From NCBI GenBank assembly GCA_001692895.1, contig KV748201.1, positions 496,001 through 560,000 of the forward strand: a DNA stretch of 64,000 bases, read 5' to 3'. Under the pieces are notes generated by a model. It made no database searches, was not told the DNA's origin, and worked only from the letters and a program-made list of their open reading frames with translations. Made by a program: the position numbers and the translations under genes. Numbering within the stretch: the stretch's first letter is position 1; every line of letters begins with the position of its first letter. Source of the stretch: Cenococcum geophilum 1.58. Taxonomy: Eukaryota; Ascomycota; Dothideomycetes; Gloniales; Gloniaceae. Positions 34,101 through 43,291 of this stretch are shown one piece after another.

Positions 34101-34950
34101 TACATATGTTTTAAGATAGATGCGGATTTATAAGTACTAGGATTATAATAGATATCTAAAAAGTTACTAAAGATCTTCTAGTTGGCTAGCTCTAACTAGT
34201 TCTTTTAAATAACTATAGAGTGGTGCTCTAAGGCCATAGTTATTAAGGGAGTAATTTAGTAGGTAGTAGATAGCTAAATAACTTAATTATAGAAGGTAAG
34301 CATTTAGGGAATAAGATCTACCGAAAGATTCTTATATATAATAATTAAAATCATTATATAGTTAAGGAAGCCCTTTACCCACACTTTAACGGATAGGTAG
34401 TCCTTTATTATCCCTTCTTTTAGTCTTATAAAAAGGACGCTATTAATAATAAGGATATTATTCTAAGGCTTAGACTAGAGCTAGTGTATCTAAAGGTAAG
34501 AGAGGTTATTAGGCAAGAAAGTACCCTAAAATACTTTAAGTATCTCTTTATTTAGGACGCTAGGGAGGAGGATATTTAGGATATTAGCTATAGATGGGAG
34601 CAACTTACCTAGTTTATTAATTAGGGTTAAGAATAATACTACTATAGCTAATCTTACTGTTACCGTAGCGAGGCTTAATATATAGAGTTTAGTTGCCTAA
34701 TCTTCCTATTATTTTTAGACGTGTAGTATTTTAATACAGTCCTCCTATTCCTAAAGGAGTCTTATTTTCCGGTTAATTGCCTAGTTCTTAACCTCCTTTA
34801 CCTAAGCTCTTCTAATCCTTAGGTCCTCCTTATATAGTTACTAAAGCCGTTCTTTGGCTTTTTTAGCGGCTAAAGTCTTGCGTTAAGCTATGGAGAGAGG
34901 CGCCATTATAGAGGATAGAGACTGTAACGCTAGCATATCGCCTAAAGGTG
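31200..34950 (-). pseudogene. DIRS-like retroelement: reverse transcriptase, RNase H, tyrosine recombinase
   Basis: The minus strand shows three modules in DIRS order. Reverse transcriptase is at about 33700-32950: VPKVDRGWRYIYNLS (33528-33560), IIIKRDIKDAFRNILLS, LFGL-TAPFLFNLF and YLDNFIF (about 33163-33185, catalytic YLDD with the second Asp changed to Asn). RNase H-like follows at about 32700-32290: YIYIDDIVALLGF, then GLANTLSRFN. Tyrosine recombinase is at about 32000-31250: KLYNRHSF-KGAI-YA at 31321-31350, the HxxR box with its Arg/Gln position now a stop, and LG-W at 31261-31272. Gag should occupy about 34950-33750. Stops throughout and clusters of N at 32926-33010 and 33958-34040. The 97-bp repeats on both sides may be its termini. 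Confidence 0.75.
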
Positions 34951-35154
34951 TAGGGGAAGGTAAGGGAGACTGGTAGGTAACCTCTAAGGAGTTTAGCTCG
35001 TTAAGTATATTGTTATTAGTTAAGTTTTTAAGGTTTTTATAGATAATTCGCGAAGGTTTAGATAAGCGTATAGGTCGTTAAGTCATTAACAACAACAATC
35101 AATTATTAGAAATTAAGTAAATAAGGTATTGGCTCTTAAATGAGACTAATATAG

Positions 35155-35722
35155 AAAGCAAGCAAGCAAGGCTTAATTTTGTGAATGTTAATAATATTAG
35201 TGTTACTACAGTGATGTGCACGACCAGCTTCCACCCCCCCTCTGAAAAAAAATATTATTTCGCTTTGGTACGCGGGCTCGCTAGCAATCGTAGCGAACGC
35301 CCATGCTTGGCTACAAGAACTTTACTTCTAGCAGACTTCGCGATTGGCCTTCCTCCGCAGTGTCGTGATCTTTGTTAAATATCGTGAGGTTTCCACCAGT
35401 ACGATATTACCAAATTTCATCGGCAACTGTAGGAATAGCTTTGTATTCGCGTTTTGGCGGCCACAGCGGGGGGGGCGTAGTTAAGGGGGAGGGGAGGGCG
35501 CGTGCGTCCTTAGCTTGGTTCTCCTGGCCAACTAAGGCGATTCTCTAGGGCAACCAAAAAGGTCCTTGCGTGCAGGCACATGCGTTCGCTACAATTACTA
35601 TATACAGTTGGTGGCGATTTAGCGAGCCCGCGTACTGAAGCGAAAAAATATTTTTTCACATCACTGTAAGATACAGGGGTGCTGCTGCAGTGCTCGCTTA
35701 GCCACATAGACATGTCCATTAT
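35155..35722. repeat. 97-bp repeat, copy interrupted by a MITE
   Basis: Left part 35155-35208 and right part 35667-35722 together match 30752-30848. This copy keeps GCTGCTGCAGTGCTCGC where the other has GCTACTGTAGTGCTTAC, so it is less RIP-mutated. Confidence 0.8.
35209..35666. mobile_element. 458-bp MITE with long terminal inverted repeats and TA duplication
   Basis: The ends CAGTGATGTG and CACATCACTG are flanked on both sides by TA (35207-35208, 35667-35668). The arms continue imperfectly for about 100 bp: TATTTCGCTTTGGTACGCG and GGCTCGCTA on the left are matched by the mirror of TAGCGAGCCCGCGTACTGAAG, and AATCGTAGCGAACGC by GCGTTCGCTACAATT. The centre carries a C-run and a G-run (ACCCCCCCTC; GCGGGGGGGGCG). 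No transposase is present. The undisturbed target at 30752-30848 proves the exact insertion boundaries. Composition is normal, so it arrived after, or escaped, RIP. Confidence 0.93.
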
Positions 35723-35984
35723 AGTAAGTTTCTTAAGCGAGCTATCCGCGAGAGTAGGTGCGATTTCTTCGCCTAGTATATCACGGAACGAGGTCAGGAG
35801 GCTCTGTAAACGTCGTAGCATTGACTATAGTACACGATAGGATATTGCACAAAGGTGCAAAGAGGTGTAAAGGGACCAGCACTCTATATACTGTGGGGTG
35901 CCAAGGCTCGCTAAGGGCCGCCAGGCCGGAATCCGTGACATAGTAGCAGTTTTAACATGCCGTAGGAGGAATATATATAGAACA
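35723..35984. other. Short unmutated stretch beside the interrupted repeat
   Basis: A minus-strand frame beginning at 35821 reads MLRRLQSLLTSFRDIL, then EEIAPTLADSSLKKL and MDMSMWLSEHC. It ends at the repeat or MITE junction. It looks protein-like and may be a remnant of the first ORF of the DIRS-like element, but no family was recognised. Confidence 0.35.
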
Positions 35985-37005
35985 GGATAAGCTAGAGCAT
36001 TTACGGCGTCAATTGGAGCAATTTAAGCGTGGTGTTAAGGTTTAAGGGCTAGAGGAGTTAACTACGGCTTTTAATATTGCTACGGGCACTTGCTAGGAAA
36101 TCGTTTGATATTAAATTACTATAAAACGCCTCTTTCTACCTAGTTTATATATCTTTTATATATGCGTAAAGCCTTTTAGCAGGGAGTTATGTTAACAGTA
36201 AGGCGTGTTTAATGTAGAAATAGGCTATCTCACGGTTTTACACGTAAAGTTGGGTGCAAAAATTGGGGATCTGCGTGCCAAGGATTCTAATGCGTTTCGT
36301 AAACGATAAATAGTTACCGCGCGACGTTACCTTACTAAAAACCAATACTACGCCTTCCGCCCCCGGAAGAAGCTATATCTAAGGCCTTACCACCAAAACC
36401 TAGAGGTCCCGATGGGCCTGAATATATAAGGATTTAGAGTTAAGCAATTGAGCTCTCGTCGGCTTTTCTAACGAATTAACGTTTAAGGTTAGAATTAATA
36501 TAAAGCCTACCTTTAAATCAGGACGAAGCTCTGTACGTATTTAGGGTGAGGTCTCTCTTAAATTTAAGGAAGGATTTGTAGTATTAAAGAAAGGAGTATG
36601 TATGAACTCTTATTAATATATTAATAAGATTCTTACACCCTACGCGGCTCCCTTTTACGTTAAGAGAACTCTCTACTGTAGTGACGCTGTTTTTATGCAG
36701 GACAGAGCTAGGTATTATACGTTAAGAGCTACAATATAATACCTCAAAGATCTTGGATTTTAGGTGCTTCCTTGGCCTACCTAGTCGCCTGATTTAAATC
36801 TAATTAAGAACCTTTGGAGGATTATAAAGCTTCGGATATCCAATAGGCGCCACTTAATTCGCGATCTATGAGAGATAGAAGCTGTTCTACAAGAGGAATG
36901 GGATAATTTAACACCTGCCGATTGGAGACGTTGTATTAAGAGCATGAGGAAGCGTTGCGAATTGGTGATTAAAGCTAAGGGCGGCTCGATTAAATACTAA
37001 AACCC
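35985..37005 (+). pseudogene. Tc1/mariner-type transposase relic B
   Basis: Plus-strand blocks include MQDRARYYTLRATI (second catalytic Asp in the usual QDNAxxH box), LGF-VLPWPT-SPDLNLIKNLW (third acidic residue; usually SPDLNPIENLW), then RHLIRDL-EIEAVLQEEWDN and WRRCIKSMRKRCELVIKAKG at the C-terminus. Stops are few compared with relic A, so it is younger or less mutated. It belongs to a different subgroup from relic A. Confidence 0.8.
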
Positions 37006-37392
37006 TGCTACACCAAAATATTCTCTAGATACGAATCTATTATACTTTTGAATTGCTTCACGATTGCTTGCTAATTGAGTAGCCAATCCTCTGCCGGAAT
37101 AGGTGGGGGAGGCCTTATCGATTGGCGTTTTGAGCTTTGACCATTGACTTTTTGTAGCTGATTGTACTTACTAATATGCCGTTTAACTACCGCAATATAT
37201 TCTTGTTTGCTTTACGCCAGTGTTTATTTACTATAGGTATCTTGTAGTTATATAGGTGTATATATATGCTTATATGCACCCCATATTTAGTGTATATGGT
37301 TTGTGTAGTCGCTAAAAGTAAATTGTGGCTAATGATGCGCGTTCTGTATAGGTAAAAGTATGGTACCGCTGACCTTTTTCCGGCGCTCCATC
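37006..37392. other. Boundary region into island 2
   Basis: About 390 bp, partly TA-rich (TATATATGCTTATATGC near 37260). It includes a patch CCAATCCTCTGCCGGAATAG near 37083 that may belong to the end of relic B. No gene. Confidence 0.4.
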
Positions 37393-37465
37393 AGTAACCA
37401 CGCTCAGCTTTCGCCGACCCCCATCGGTAACCACGTTCAACTTTTCCGTAACCACGCCAAGCTGC
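37393..37465. repeat. Three degenerate copies of GTAACCACG(Y)CAACTTT
   Basis: GTAACCACGCTCAGCTTTCG, GTAACCACGTTCAACTTTTC and GTAACCACGCCAAGCTGCG occur in a row with uneven spacing. They lie just inside the edge of the unmutated island. Confidence 0.65.
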
Positions 37466-38530
37466 GCGCCGCGCCTGCAGGTAGTGACGGCCGTTGAACC
37501 TTGAATGACATTATGCCTTCTCTTACATATAAACTTACAGTTACTGTTGCGAATATAGGGAGCGATCTAGCTGGGCGATGTTGAGGTCGAAGGGGCTCGG
37601 TCATTCCTTGCGAGGTTTCCCTCGTGTTGGTGAGGGCATATTGTGGATGGAATGAACTCTCCTTGAGGAGCGGTGTGTGATTCTGGGTCGCAAATTCGGC
37701 CGAAGAGGAGTCGTCGGGGACGAGTTGATGAGGGAAAGAGGACTGTTGGTGTAGCGCTGAGGTCAGTAAACACTGCAAGGATAAGCCACCAGTAAAAGAC
37801 TTCTTCGCGTATCAATTCTCTAGACAATAGTTAATTATCACTATCGGATATCGAATGACAAGCGTAACGCCTGTACGCAATCACGTGAGCGGTGGAGGTG
37901 TGATGAAGTTCCACGGGCCCCGGGGGTTCACTCCCAGCCAATCGCTTCCTTCCTGTAGGTGCAAGCCGCCGCCAAGACCAATCGCAGCGTCTCTAGACTA
38001 CGATTGGTTGGCATTGATTCTAGAGAATTGAGAGACCTAGGGAAATTACAGGAGCAGAATCGATATTTAATCCAGGCTATCGGACCCGCAAAAGACGAAA
38101 GATTTCGTAGCGCTCACGTTCGCGAGGATTGTGGAGTTCAACTGTCGAATCATCCATTATTGCGTGAATTCAGCCCTCCAGAAAGCCCAATCTGGGGCTC
38201 CGTGTTCCAGCATCGCTTGTCCGTAAGTTTCACTCAACCCAATCCGTACCTCAACATTTATGCCGCTCTTCCACGTCTCCAATGATTACACGACGTTAGA
38301 CTTCCGATTGAGACGACCCATAGCGCACATCATTCGAGGCTTGCAGGGCGTAGGCTAGTGCGGGAGCAGACGCCGGTGGATGAAGGTGGAGACCGTCTGG
38401 TATGTTTCGTAGCATCGCACAAAGTCGTTCGCTGGTAAGGATAAAGGGATCGTCTGCCCCTGCCATTCATGCCTGGGTCACCTGCGGTGCTAGCAGACAT
38501 CCCACCCCAAGATCTAAACCTTCACACTCT
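37466..38530. other. Unmutated region with only uncertain open frames
   Basis: Two overlapping minus-strand frames (37827-37567 and 37778-37437) and a plus-strand frame (37959-38285, 108 residues beginning MQAAAKTNRSVSRLRL) are open but show no domain, signal or conserved-looking block. The 37827 frame starts with a hydrophobic WWLILAVF stretch. They may be chance frames or exons of unrecognised genes. The right part contains the distal promoter of the 38704 gene. Confidence 0.35.
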
Positions 38531-38682
38531 CTTCCAAGGCTGTGCCTGAACCAAGTTCTTGTCTCTTTCATCTATTTCTTTTGAGATATCCCAACCACTC
38601 TTACATCTTCCAAGGCTGTGCCTGAACCAAGTTCTTGTCTCTTTCATCTGTTTCTTTTGGGATACCCCAACCACTCTTACAT
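38531..38682 (+). repeat. 76-bp tandem duplication in the promoter of the repeat-peptide gene
   Basis: Two adjacent copies (38531-38606, 38607-38682) start CTTCCAAGGCTGTGCCTGAA and end ACCACTCTTACAT. They differ at only three or four transitions, and a third partial CTTCCATAATC follows. The array ends 22 bp before the start codon, so it doubles the pyrimidine-rich core promoter or leader (GTCTCTTTCATCTGTTTCTT). Confidence 0.9.
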
Positions 38683-38703
38683 CTTCCATAATCAATCGCC
38701 GAT

Positions 38704-39244
38704 ATGGTTGGACGTATCATCCTTGTCGTGGCCTACATGGTCATTTCTATTGTAGCTGCTCCTGTACTCATCGATGGAGTCCCGGGGCCGGCAGTCGTTG
38801 CCAGACAACCCTTGGTAGGTTCCCACCTCGTTCGTTCCACCAGAGACGTTTGTGCTGACAAGTGTGCAGGTCGACTCTCAGCTTGACATCAAGCGGATCG
38901 TCTCCCCCGAAGCAGACAAGCGTGGCATCACTCCTCAGGGAGACAAGCGCGGCATCACTCCTCAGGGAGATAAGCGCGGCATCACTCCTCAGGGAGANAA
39001 GCGCGGCATCACTCCTCAGGGAGATAAGCGCGGCATCACTCCNCAGGGAGATAAGCGCGGCATCACTCCTCAGGGAGATAAGCGCGGCATCACTCCTCAG
39101 GGAGATAAGCGCGGCATCACTCCGCAGGGAGACAAGCGCGGCATCACTCCGCAAGGGGATAAGCGCGGCATCACCCCTCAGGGAGACAAGCGTGGCATCA
39201 CCCCTCAGGGAGACAAGCGGGGCGTCACTCCCGAAGGAGAGTAA
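38704..39244 (+). CDS. Secreted Kex2-type repeat-peptide precursor (12 x DKRGITPQG)
   Basis: Exons 38704-38814 and 38870-39244, with a 55 bp GTAGGT...GCTGACA...GTGCAG intron, give 161 residues. Residues 1-19 (MVGRIILVVAYMVISIVAA) form a clear signal peptide. Residues 20-52 are a short pro-region with a first Lys45-Arg46. From residue 53 come twelve perfect-length 27-bp repeats (38915-39238) encoding DKRGITPQG; the last is DKRGVTPEG, then Glu and stop. Cleavage after each Lys-Arg and trimming of the basic pair would give about eleven GITPQGD peptides, flanked by a degenerate IVSPEAD and a final GVTPEGE. The layout is that of fungal Kex2-processed repeat proteins, such as alpha-factor-type pheromone and dikaritin RiPP precursors. 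The core matches none I know. Repeats vary almost only at synonymous sites. Two Ns (38998, 39043) could alter at most one residue (Asp/Glu). No UstYa-type enzyme lies nearby. Confidence 0.88.
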
Positions 39245-39693
39245 GTGACGAGACATCACAACGACGACGATATCGAGGCGGAAAATGGAAGACTCGCACG
39301 AAATTGATATTTGCCTCCTGATCATCCTGTCGATTCCCATTACCTATTACTGACTAAGTGGCAATGTCGACCGGGTGGCAATAGAGTGACAATTACAAAT
39401 TGTCCTCAGCATCATCGTCAGCCTTTTACCACCCACCTCATGTATATATAGTCTCTTTTTTCTTCATAGGTCAATCTACACACGAGTTCTCCATTTCGAC
39501 ACATCCAGTTGCGGAACGCCGCTCCTATGACATCGAAGGCTTTCAGGCATTCGAGAAACCGTCATTCCTAAGAGCTTGGATCGCTAGGAATTCCCTTCTT
39601 CGTTAGGACAATAGCTTCTGAAAATAATGCTGACCTTGTCCGGTATATATTTTCCTTGAACTTTGAAGTTTCCCTTTTCGGTTCGATGGATTC
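39245..39693. other. Shared 3' region of two convergent genes
   Basis: About 450 bp between the stop codons of the repeat-peptide gene and the DUF3176 gene. It should contain both terminators. The short plus-strand frame at 39400-39606 lacks any family feature. Confidence 0.5.
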
Positions 39694-42084
39694 TCAAACC
39701 CAACCGGGCGGGGCCTGGTTCTGGTTTACCTTGGGCATCATCGGGGAGAACAAATTTCCCGATGCTCTCCAACCTCTCGTAGGAAGTAATCTCACTTTCA
39801 ATTGCTTGGCCTTGGCTCGCGGTGTTCCGGCTTTGGGGTCTTTATCCGCGGAAGAGGTGATCTTCTCTTGCATATCGTCCGGCAGACCGTAAAGGAGCGT
39901 CGCGATCGCGGATGTTTTCCAGACCCCCACTTGAGCGGCGCCTCTTCCCGTCTTGATAATTGTGGACACCAGAAACACTAAGCTCAAGAAGAGGAGACTA
40001 ACCGGCAGGATCAGCCATACCCACCGCACCAAGACGTAGGCTTGTGTGCAATACGCCTTTCCCAGAACTGGCTCACTGCTGTTTGAGGATCGAATGGTGT
40101 TTGTCAAAGCTGTTGCCAGTCTTTCCATGTGACTTGTGACATTATTTGGTGCCAACCATGGATTGAAAATGGGTTTTATCCAGTTCGGGGATTTATTCAG
40201 CGCAAATTTAAACCTCATGATAGAATCCGCGGAAGCATTCGCCACCGTCGTCCAGGACGGCAGAAAGTCATCGAAGATTTGAATAGTGTACATCGCCGTC
40301 TTGTTGGAAACCCTGACTATTGAGGCGTTGTGGCCAGGTGGGTCGATCGTGACGTTTTGCTGGTAATAGGCCTCGGTCCCGTTCAATTTAGCACTCTGGA
40401 ACTGTTTCGAGAACCATGGATAGGGGCCAGCCGTGTCGTTGATGAATTCGTGCTTCACTTCTTCATTATAGGTAGCAAAGCTGTATGACGAATTGATGGT
40501 TTTTACACACCATGTCAGCATACACTCGTGAGCGACAGGTACCTGATGTCGAAGCACGCTATCGCTGCCGTTGGCTGCGCTGACGACAAAGAAATCGACG
40601 ATTGGGTTCCGAACATGCTTGAATTTGTACGAACCGCTGTAGAATGCCTCTCGGCGGGGATTAGAGATTAGTGGAAAAGCACGCATCAAGAGGATTTCTC
40701 CCGTAGCCTCAGAGGAATTAGCAGAATCCGCCAAATACCCCGACATAAGAATCGGCGTGTCACTCGTTGCATTGAGAAAATATCCGCACATCCTCGCGTT
40801 GGGGTAGGTGTACTCCAGGTACGCCCCACTCGAATTAGCCGCCCAATCCACGGTGGTATTGAGGCAAGCAAACGTGAGGAGTTCGGACACGTCGGTACAG
40901 GCACTGCAGACGCCTAGTGTATCATAGAGCGGCCAAGTACAATTACTTGTAGGGCAGGAAAGAGGTATATCTGGTCGAGTGCCATTGCCGAATTGCAAAG
41001 GTTGAGTCCCGTTGTCGTAGAGAAACTTCTGTGCAATCGCGGCGATATCTTGATCTTGCTGATTAAGTTCATTTCCGGCCAAAAATTCTATGCCGAAGCG
41101 AGGCTTGTAGACAACCACGTTTGGAATCGAGCTGTTCCCGAGCAAAGCCAACTGTTCCGGAAAATCAACCACTTGCTGGAAGAAGGGATCGAGAGCCATG
41201 GAGAAAAGCGTAATAAGAGCGCCAAGCGCAGCTAAAGCTTTGCCCTTTGTACGAATAAGAAGCAGAATAGAGCCCCAAGGTCCCCTCGAAGCATTGTCGA
41301 AGATCTCGAAATCCCACATCTTCTTGGAATCGCCTTGGAACCAACTCCACTTGAGCTGCCCCAACGCTTCTGAAACAGGCAGGATGAGTGCTGCGCCGGA
41401 AATTTTGGAAAGTATGGCAATTAATGCGTTCAAAGTCAGAACACCTGGCCAGTCAGGGATCTTTCCATTCCGATAGTGGGTCAGAACGCCGATAATCGTA
41501 GCCATGCAGATGGCGCTTATCCACCAGCTGATGATCTCAAGTAGCCACCGTTTGACGACGTTCCTAGACGTAGTATACTGCCAGAGTCGCTGTTCGATGC
41601 GTTGCGCGATATTTGGTTGTGATTCGCCAGCCTCATTGATTTGCGACATCGCGAGGCTAGATGGTCTATTCAGAATGCCAAGACCGTTGAGGTCAGCTTT
41701 ACTTCGCGAATCCCGAACCGGTTGCTGTTTCTCCTTGTGGAGACCGTTATCCAGCTGGATACGAGGTCTCCCTGAAGGGAAGAATCGAAGTGCAGGTCGC
41801 TGCGGAGGTGGCTCCGGTATTGGCCAGGTGGGTGAGAGATTTGTGAATTGGGTTGCAGGAGAAACCGGGGAGATATTCATCGAAAGGTTCGTAAATTGAG
41901 TCGATGCGGCTGCAAGAGCATGGACGGCTCGTCCCTGTGAACGGGTCTCTGGAGCACGTGGCATTGGCGAGATCGGCGAGATCGTATTGTAAGATCTCGT
42001 CGTTCCGCTGCCATCGGTCGTTTCGAGATATATAGGAATATGTGGATACGGTGGCCATTGCTGCGGCCTAGTTGGGTTCGTCAT
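39694..42084 (-). CDS. DUF3176-family multi-pass membrane glycoprotein
   Basis: Single-exon frame of 796 residues. A Pro/Ser-rich cytosolic N-terminus of about 160 residues contains a duplicated TQFTNLS (residues 62 and 78). Three hydrophobic segments follow at about 181-203, 214-237 and 281-298. The sequence then opens into a roughly 390-residue loop with about 18 N-glycosylation sequons and the conserved CPTSNCTWP and CSACTDVS cysteines. A fourth membrane segment lies at about 685-709 (WLILPVSLLFLSLVFLVST), and a basic cytosolic tail ends the protein. This is the standard DUF3176 layout, a mould-expanded family of unknown function. It converges on the repeat-peptide gene; a role as receptor or exporter would be guesswork. 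Confidence 0.85.
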   Translation of the reverse strand: MTNPTRPQQWPPYPHIPIYLETTDGSGTTRSYNTISPISPMPRAPETRSQGRAVHALAAASTQFTNLSMNISPVSPATQFTNLSPTWPIPEPPPQRPALRFFPSGRPRIQLDNGLHKEKQQPVRDSRSKADLNGLGILNRPSSLAMSQINEAGESQPNIAQRIEQRLWQYTTSRNVVKRWLLEIISWWISAICMATIIGVLTHYRNGKIPDWPGVLTLNALIAILSKISGAALILPVSEALGQLKWSWFQGDSKKMWDFEIFDNASRGPWGSILLLIRTKGKALAALGALITLFSMALDPFFQQVVDFPEQLALLGNSSIPNVVVYKPRFGIEFLAGNELNQQDQDIAAIAQKFLYDNGTQPLQFGNGTRPDIPLSCPTSNCTWPLYDTLGVCSACTDVSELLTFACLNTTVDWAANSSGAYLEYTYPNARMCGYFLNATSDTPILMSGYLADSANSSEATGEILLMRAFPLISNPRREAFYSGSYKFKHVRNPIVDFFVVSAANGSDSVLRHQVPVAHECMLTWCVKTINSSYSFATYNEEVKHEFINDTAGPYPWFSKQFQSAKLNGTEAYYQQNVTIDPPGHNASIVRVSNKTAMYTIQIFDDFLPSWTTVANASADSIMRFKFALNKSPNWIKPIFNPWLAPNNVTSHMERLATALTNTIRSSNSSEPVLGKAYCTQAYVLVRWVWLILPVSLLFLSLVFLVSTIIKTGRGAAQVGVWKTSAIATLLYGLPDDMQEKITSSADKDPKAGTPRAKAKQLKVRLLPTRGWRASGNLFSPMMPKVNQNQAPPGWV

Positions 42085-42785
42085 TTTCGCTCGAGAATTT
42101 GAAGATATGGAAAAGTTGCTGCCGAAGGACCAGTAGCTGCTGGCACTGCCTGCTTCAGCAGCAATGGCAGAGAAAGTAAATCTTATTGAAGAGTTGGAAC
42201 GAGAAGAGCGGAAACCAGGCTGAGAGATGAGAACTTTCCTACCTTCGACATGCTATTATCGACGCATGCCTTGGGCTAGCGTATAAGGCGCAGTCCATGA
42301 TCGGAAGCTGTATAAAACATCAAACACTGTTGATACCGGGGCAGTGCGTAGCTGCATTCTGGAAAAGAGGCTTGACCGATCGAACTGTAGCCCTACAGAG
42401 GCAGGATATAAGCGCTAGTCACCGGACCATCCAGTGCGGCGTAGTTTGTAGCCGCCGGAGGGGAAAGTGTTCAGACGTCGTTATGTATATAATTAGTCTT
42501 TCGCCCCATCGTTGCATCGGAAGGATGATGACGCTGCGACACAGTAATATAGGCGACTACTGTGGAAGATGCAAAGCAAATAGGACAATGACATTGTGAG
42601 AAATCGAAATTTAAAGGTGTTGGTTACTTTTCGGGCGAATGAGAGTGATTGTCTTTTATTTCAAGTGCCCAAGTAGGCTAACCGCAGAACCTGTGTGAGA
42701 TGCAGGTTTTGGGCCTAGAAGACGGACTAAGATCCCTTCCACAGTTTCAAACCAAGGATAGGTTTATCTCATAAATCAGACCCCC
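42085..42785. other. Upstream region of the DUF3176 gene
   Basis: About 700 bp, balanced composition. It contains a short hairpin AACCTGTGTGAGATGCAGGTT (42689-42709). The plus-strand frame at 42297-42599 has no protein-like features. Presumed promoter sequence lies in the first few hundred bases. Confidence 0.5.
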
Positions 42786-42938
42786 GGGGAGAAATTGCGC
42801 CACGGCGTGGCGCTAAGGGCTAGCGTCACGCTTGTGAAGTCCTGCGAACTCCTGAGCCAACCAGATCACTTTACCCTAGTCCTGTGGACTCCTGTGAACT
42901 CCTAAACCAATTAGATTATATAAACAGGAATTTCTCCC
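42786..42938. repeat. ~153-bp inverted-repeat unit (possible MITE remnant)
   Basis: The outer arms GGGAGAAATT and AATTTCTCCC are perfect 10-bp inverted repeats. Inside are a palindrome GCGCCACGGCGTGGCGC (42797-42813) and a direct duplication around CTGYGAACTCCTRARCCAAYYAGAT. It marks the right edge of island 2. No target duplication was seen. Confidence 0.55.
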
Positions 42939-43014
42939 TAAGGGTTTAAGAGCTTATGGGCGCCCTTTATATATAAAATTAATATTTCTTATTAGGTGAT
43001 AACTCTTCTATTAT

Positions 43015-43291
43015 TGTTAGCGACTCAGTCAATCAAGGCACGAGCATGGCAAGAGGGTCGCGCAAGCCTGTACGATTGGTAGTCTATAAACGAAGATCCA
43101 AAGCTAGAGAAAGGAAAGGAGACGGAGGGCGGCGCCGCTCGACGTTACATACAATCCTCTGGTCACGTGACGGTAATTATCTAAAACTGTGCGAAACTGT
43201 TTGCGACTGTCTACGACTGTTTGCGACTATCCGCTATAATCCACCGATATCCATCAGCTACAATCTACCAGTTTCCACCAGCGCCGTAACA
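43015..43291 (-). repeat. Probable 3' LTR of the nested-host Gypsy element
   Basis: On the plus strand it runs TGTTAGCGACTC to GCCGTAACA, ends compatible with TG...CA LTR termini. Immediately to the right a run of C (ATTACCCCCCCTCC) is, on the minus strand, a polypurine tract. The integrase/chromodomain tail of a Gypsy element follows. The matching 5' LTR is not in the window, so the left boundary is provisional. Three near repeats of ACTGTTTGCGACTGTCTACG-type words occur within. Confidence 0.6.

Noticed and set aside
38768..39340. 190-codon minus-strand frame opposite the peptide repeats
   Set aside because: It is the antisense of a 27-bp repeat and lacks a signal or domain. The plus strand has a signal peptide, a proper intron and Lys-Arg sites.
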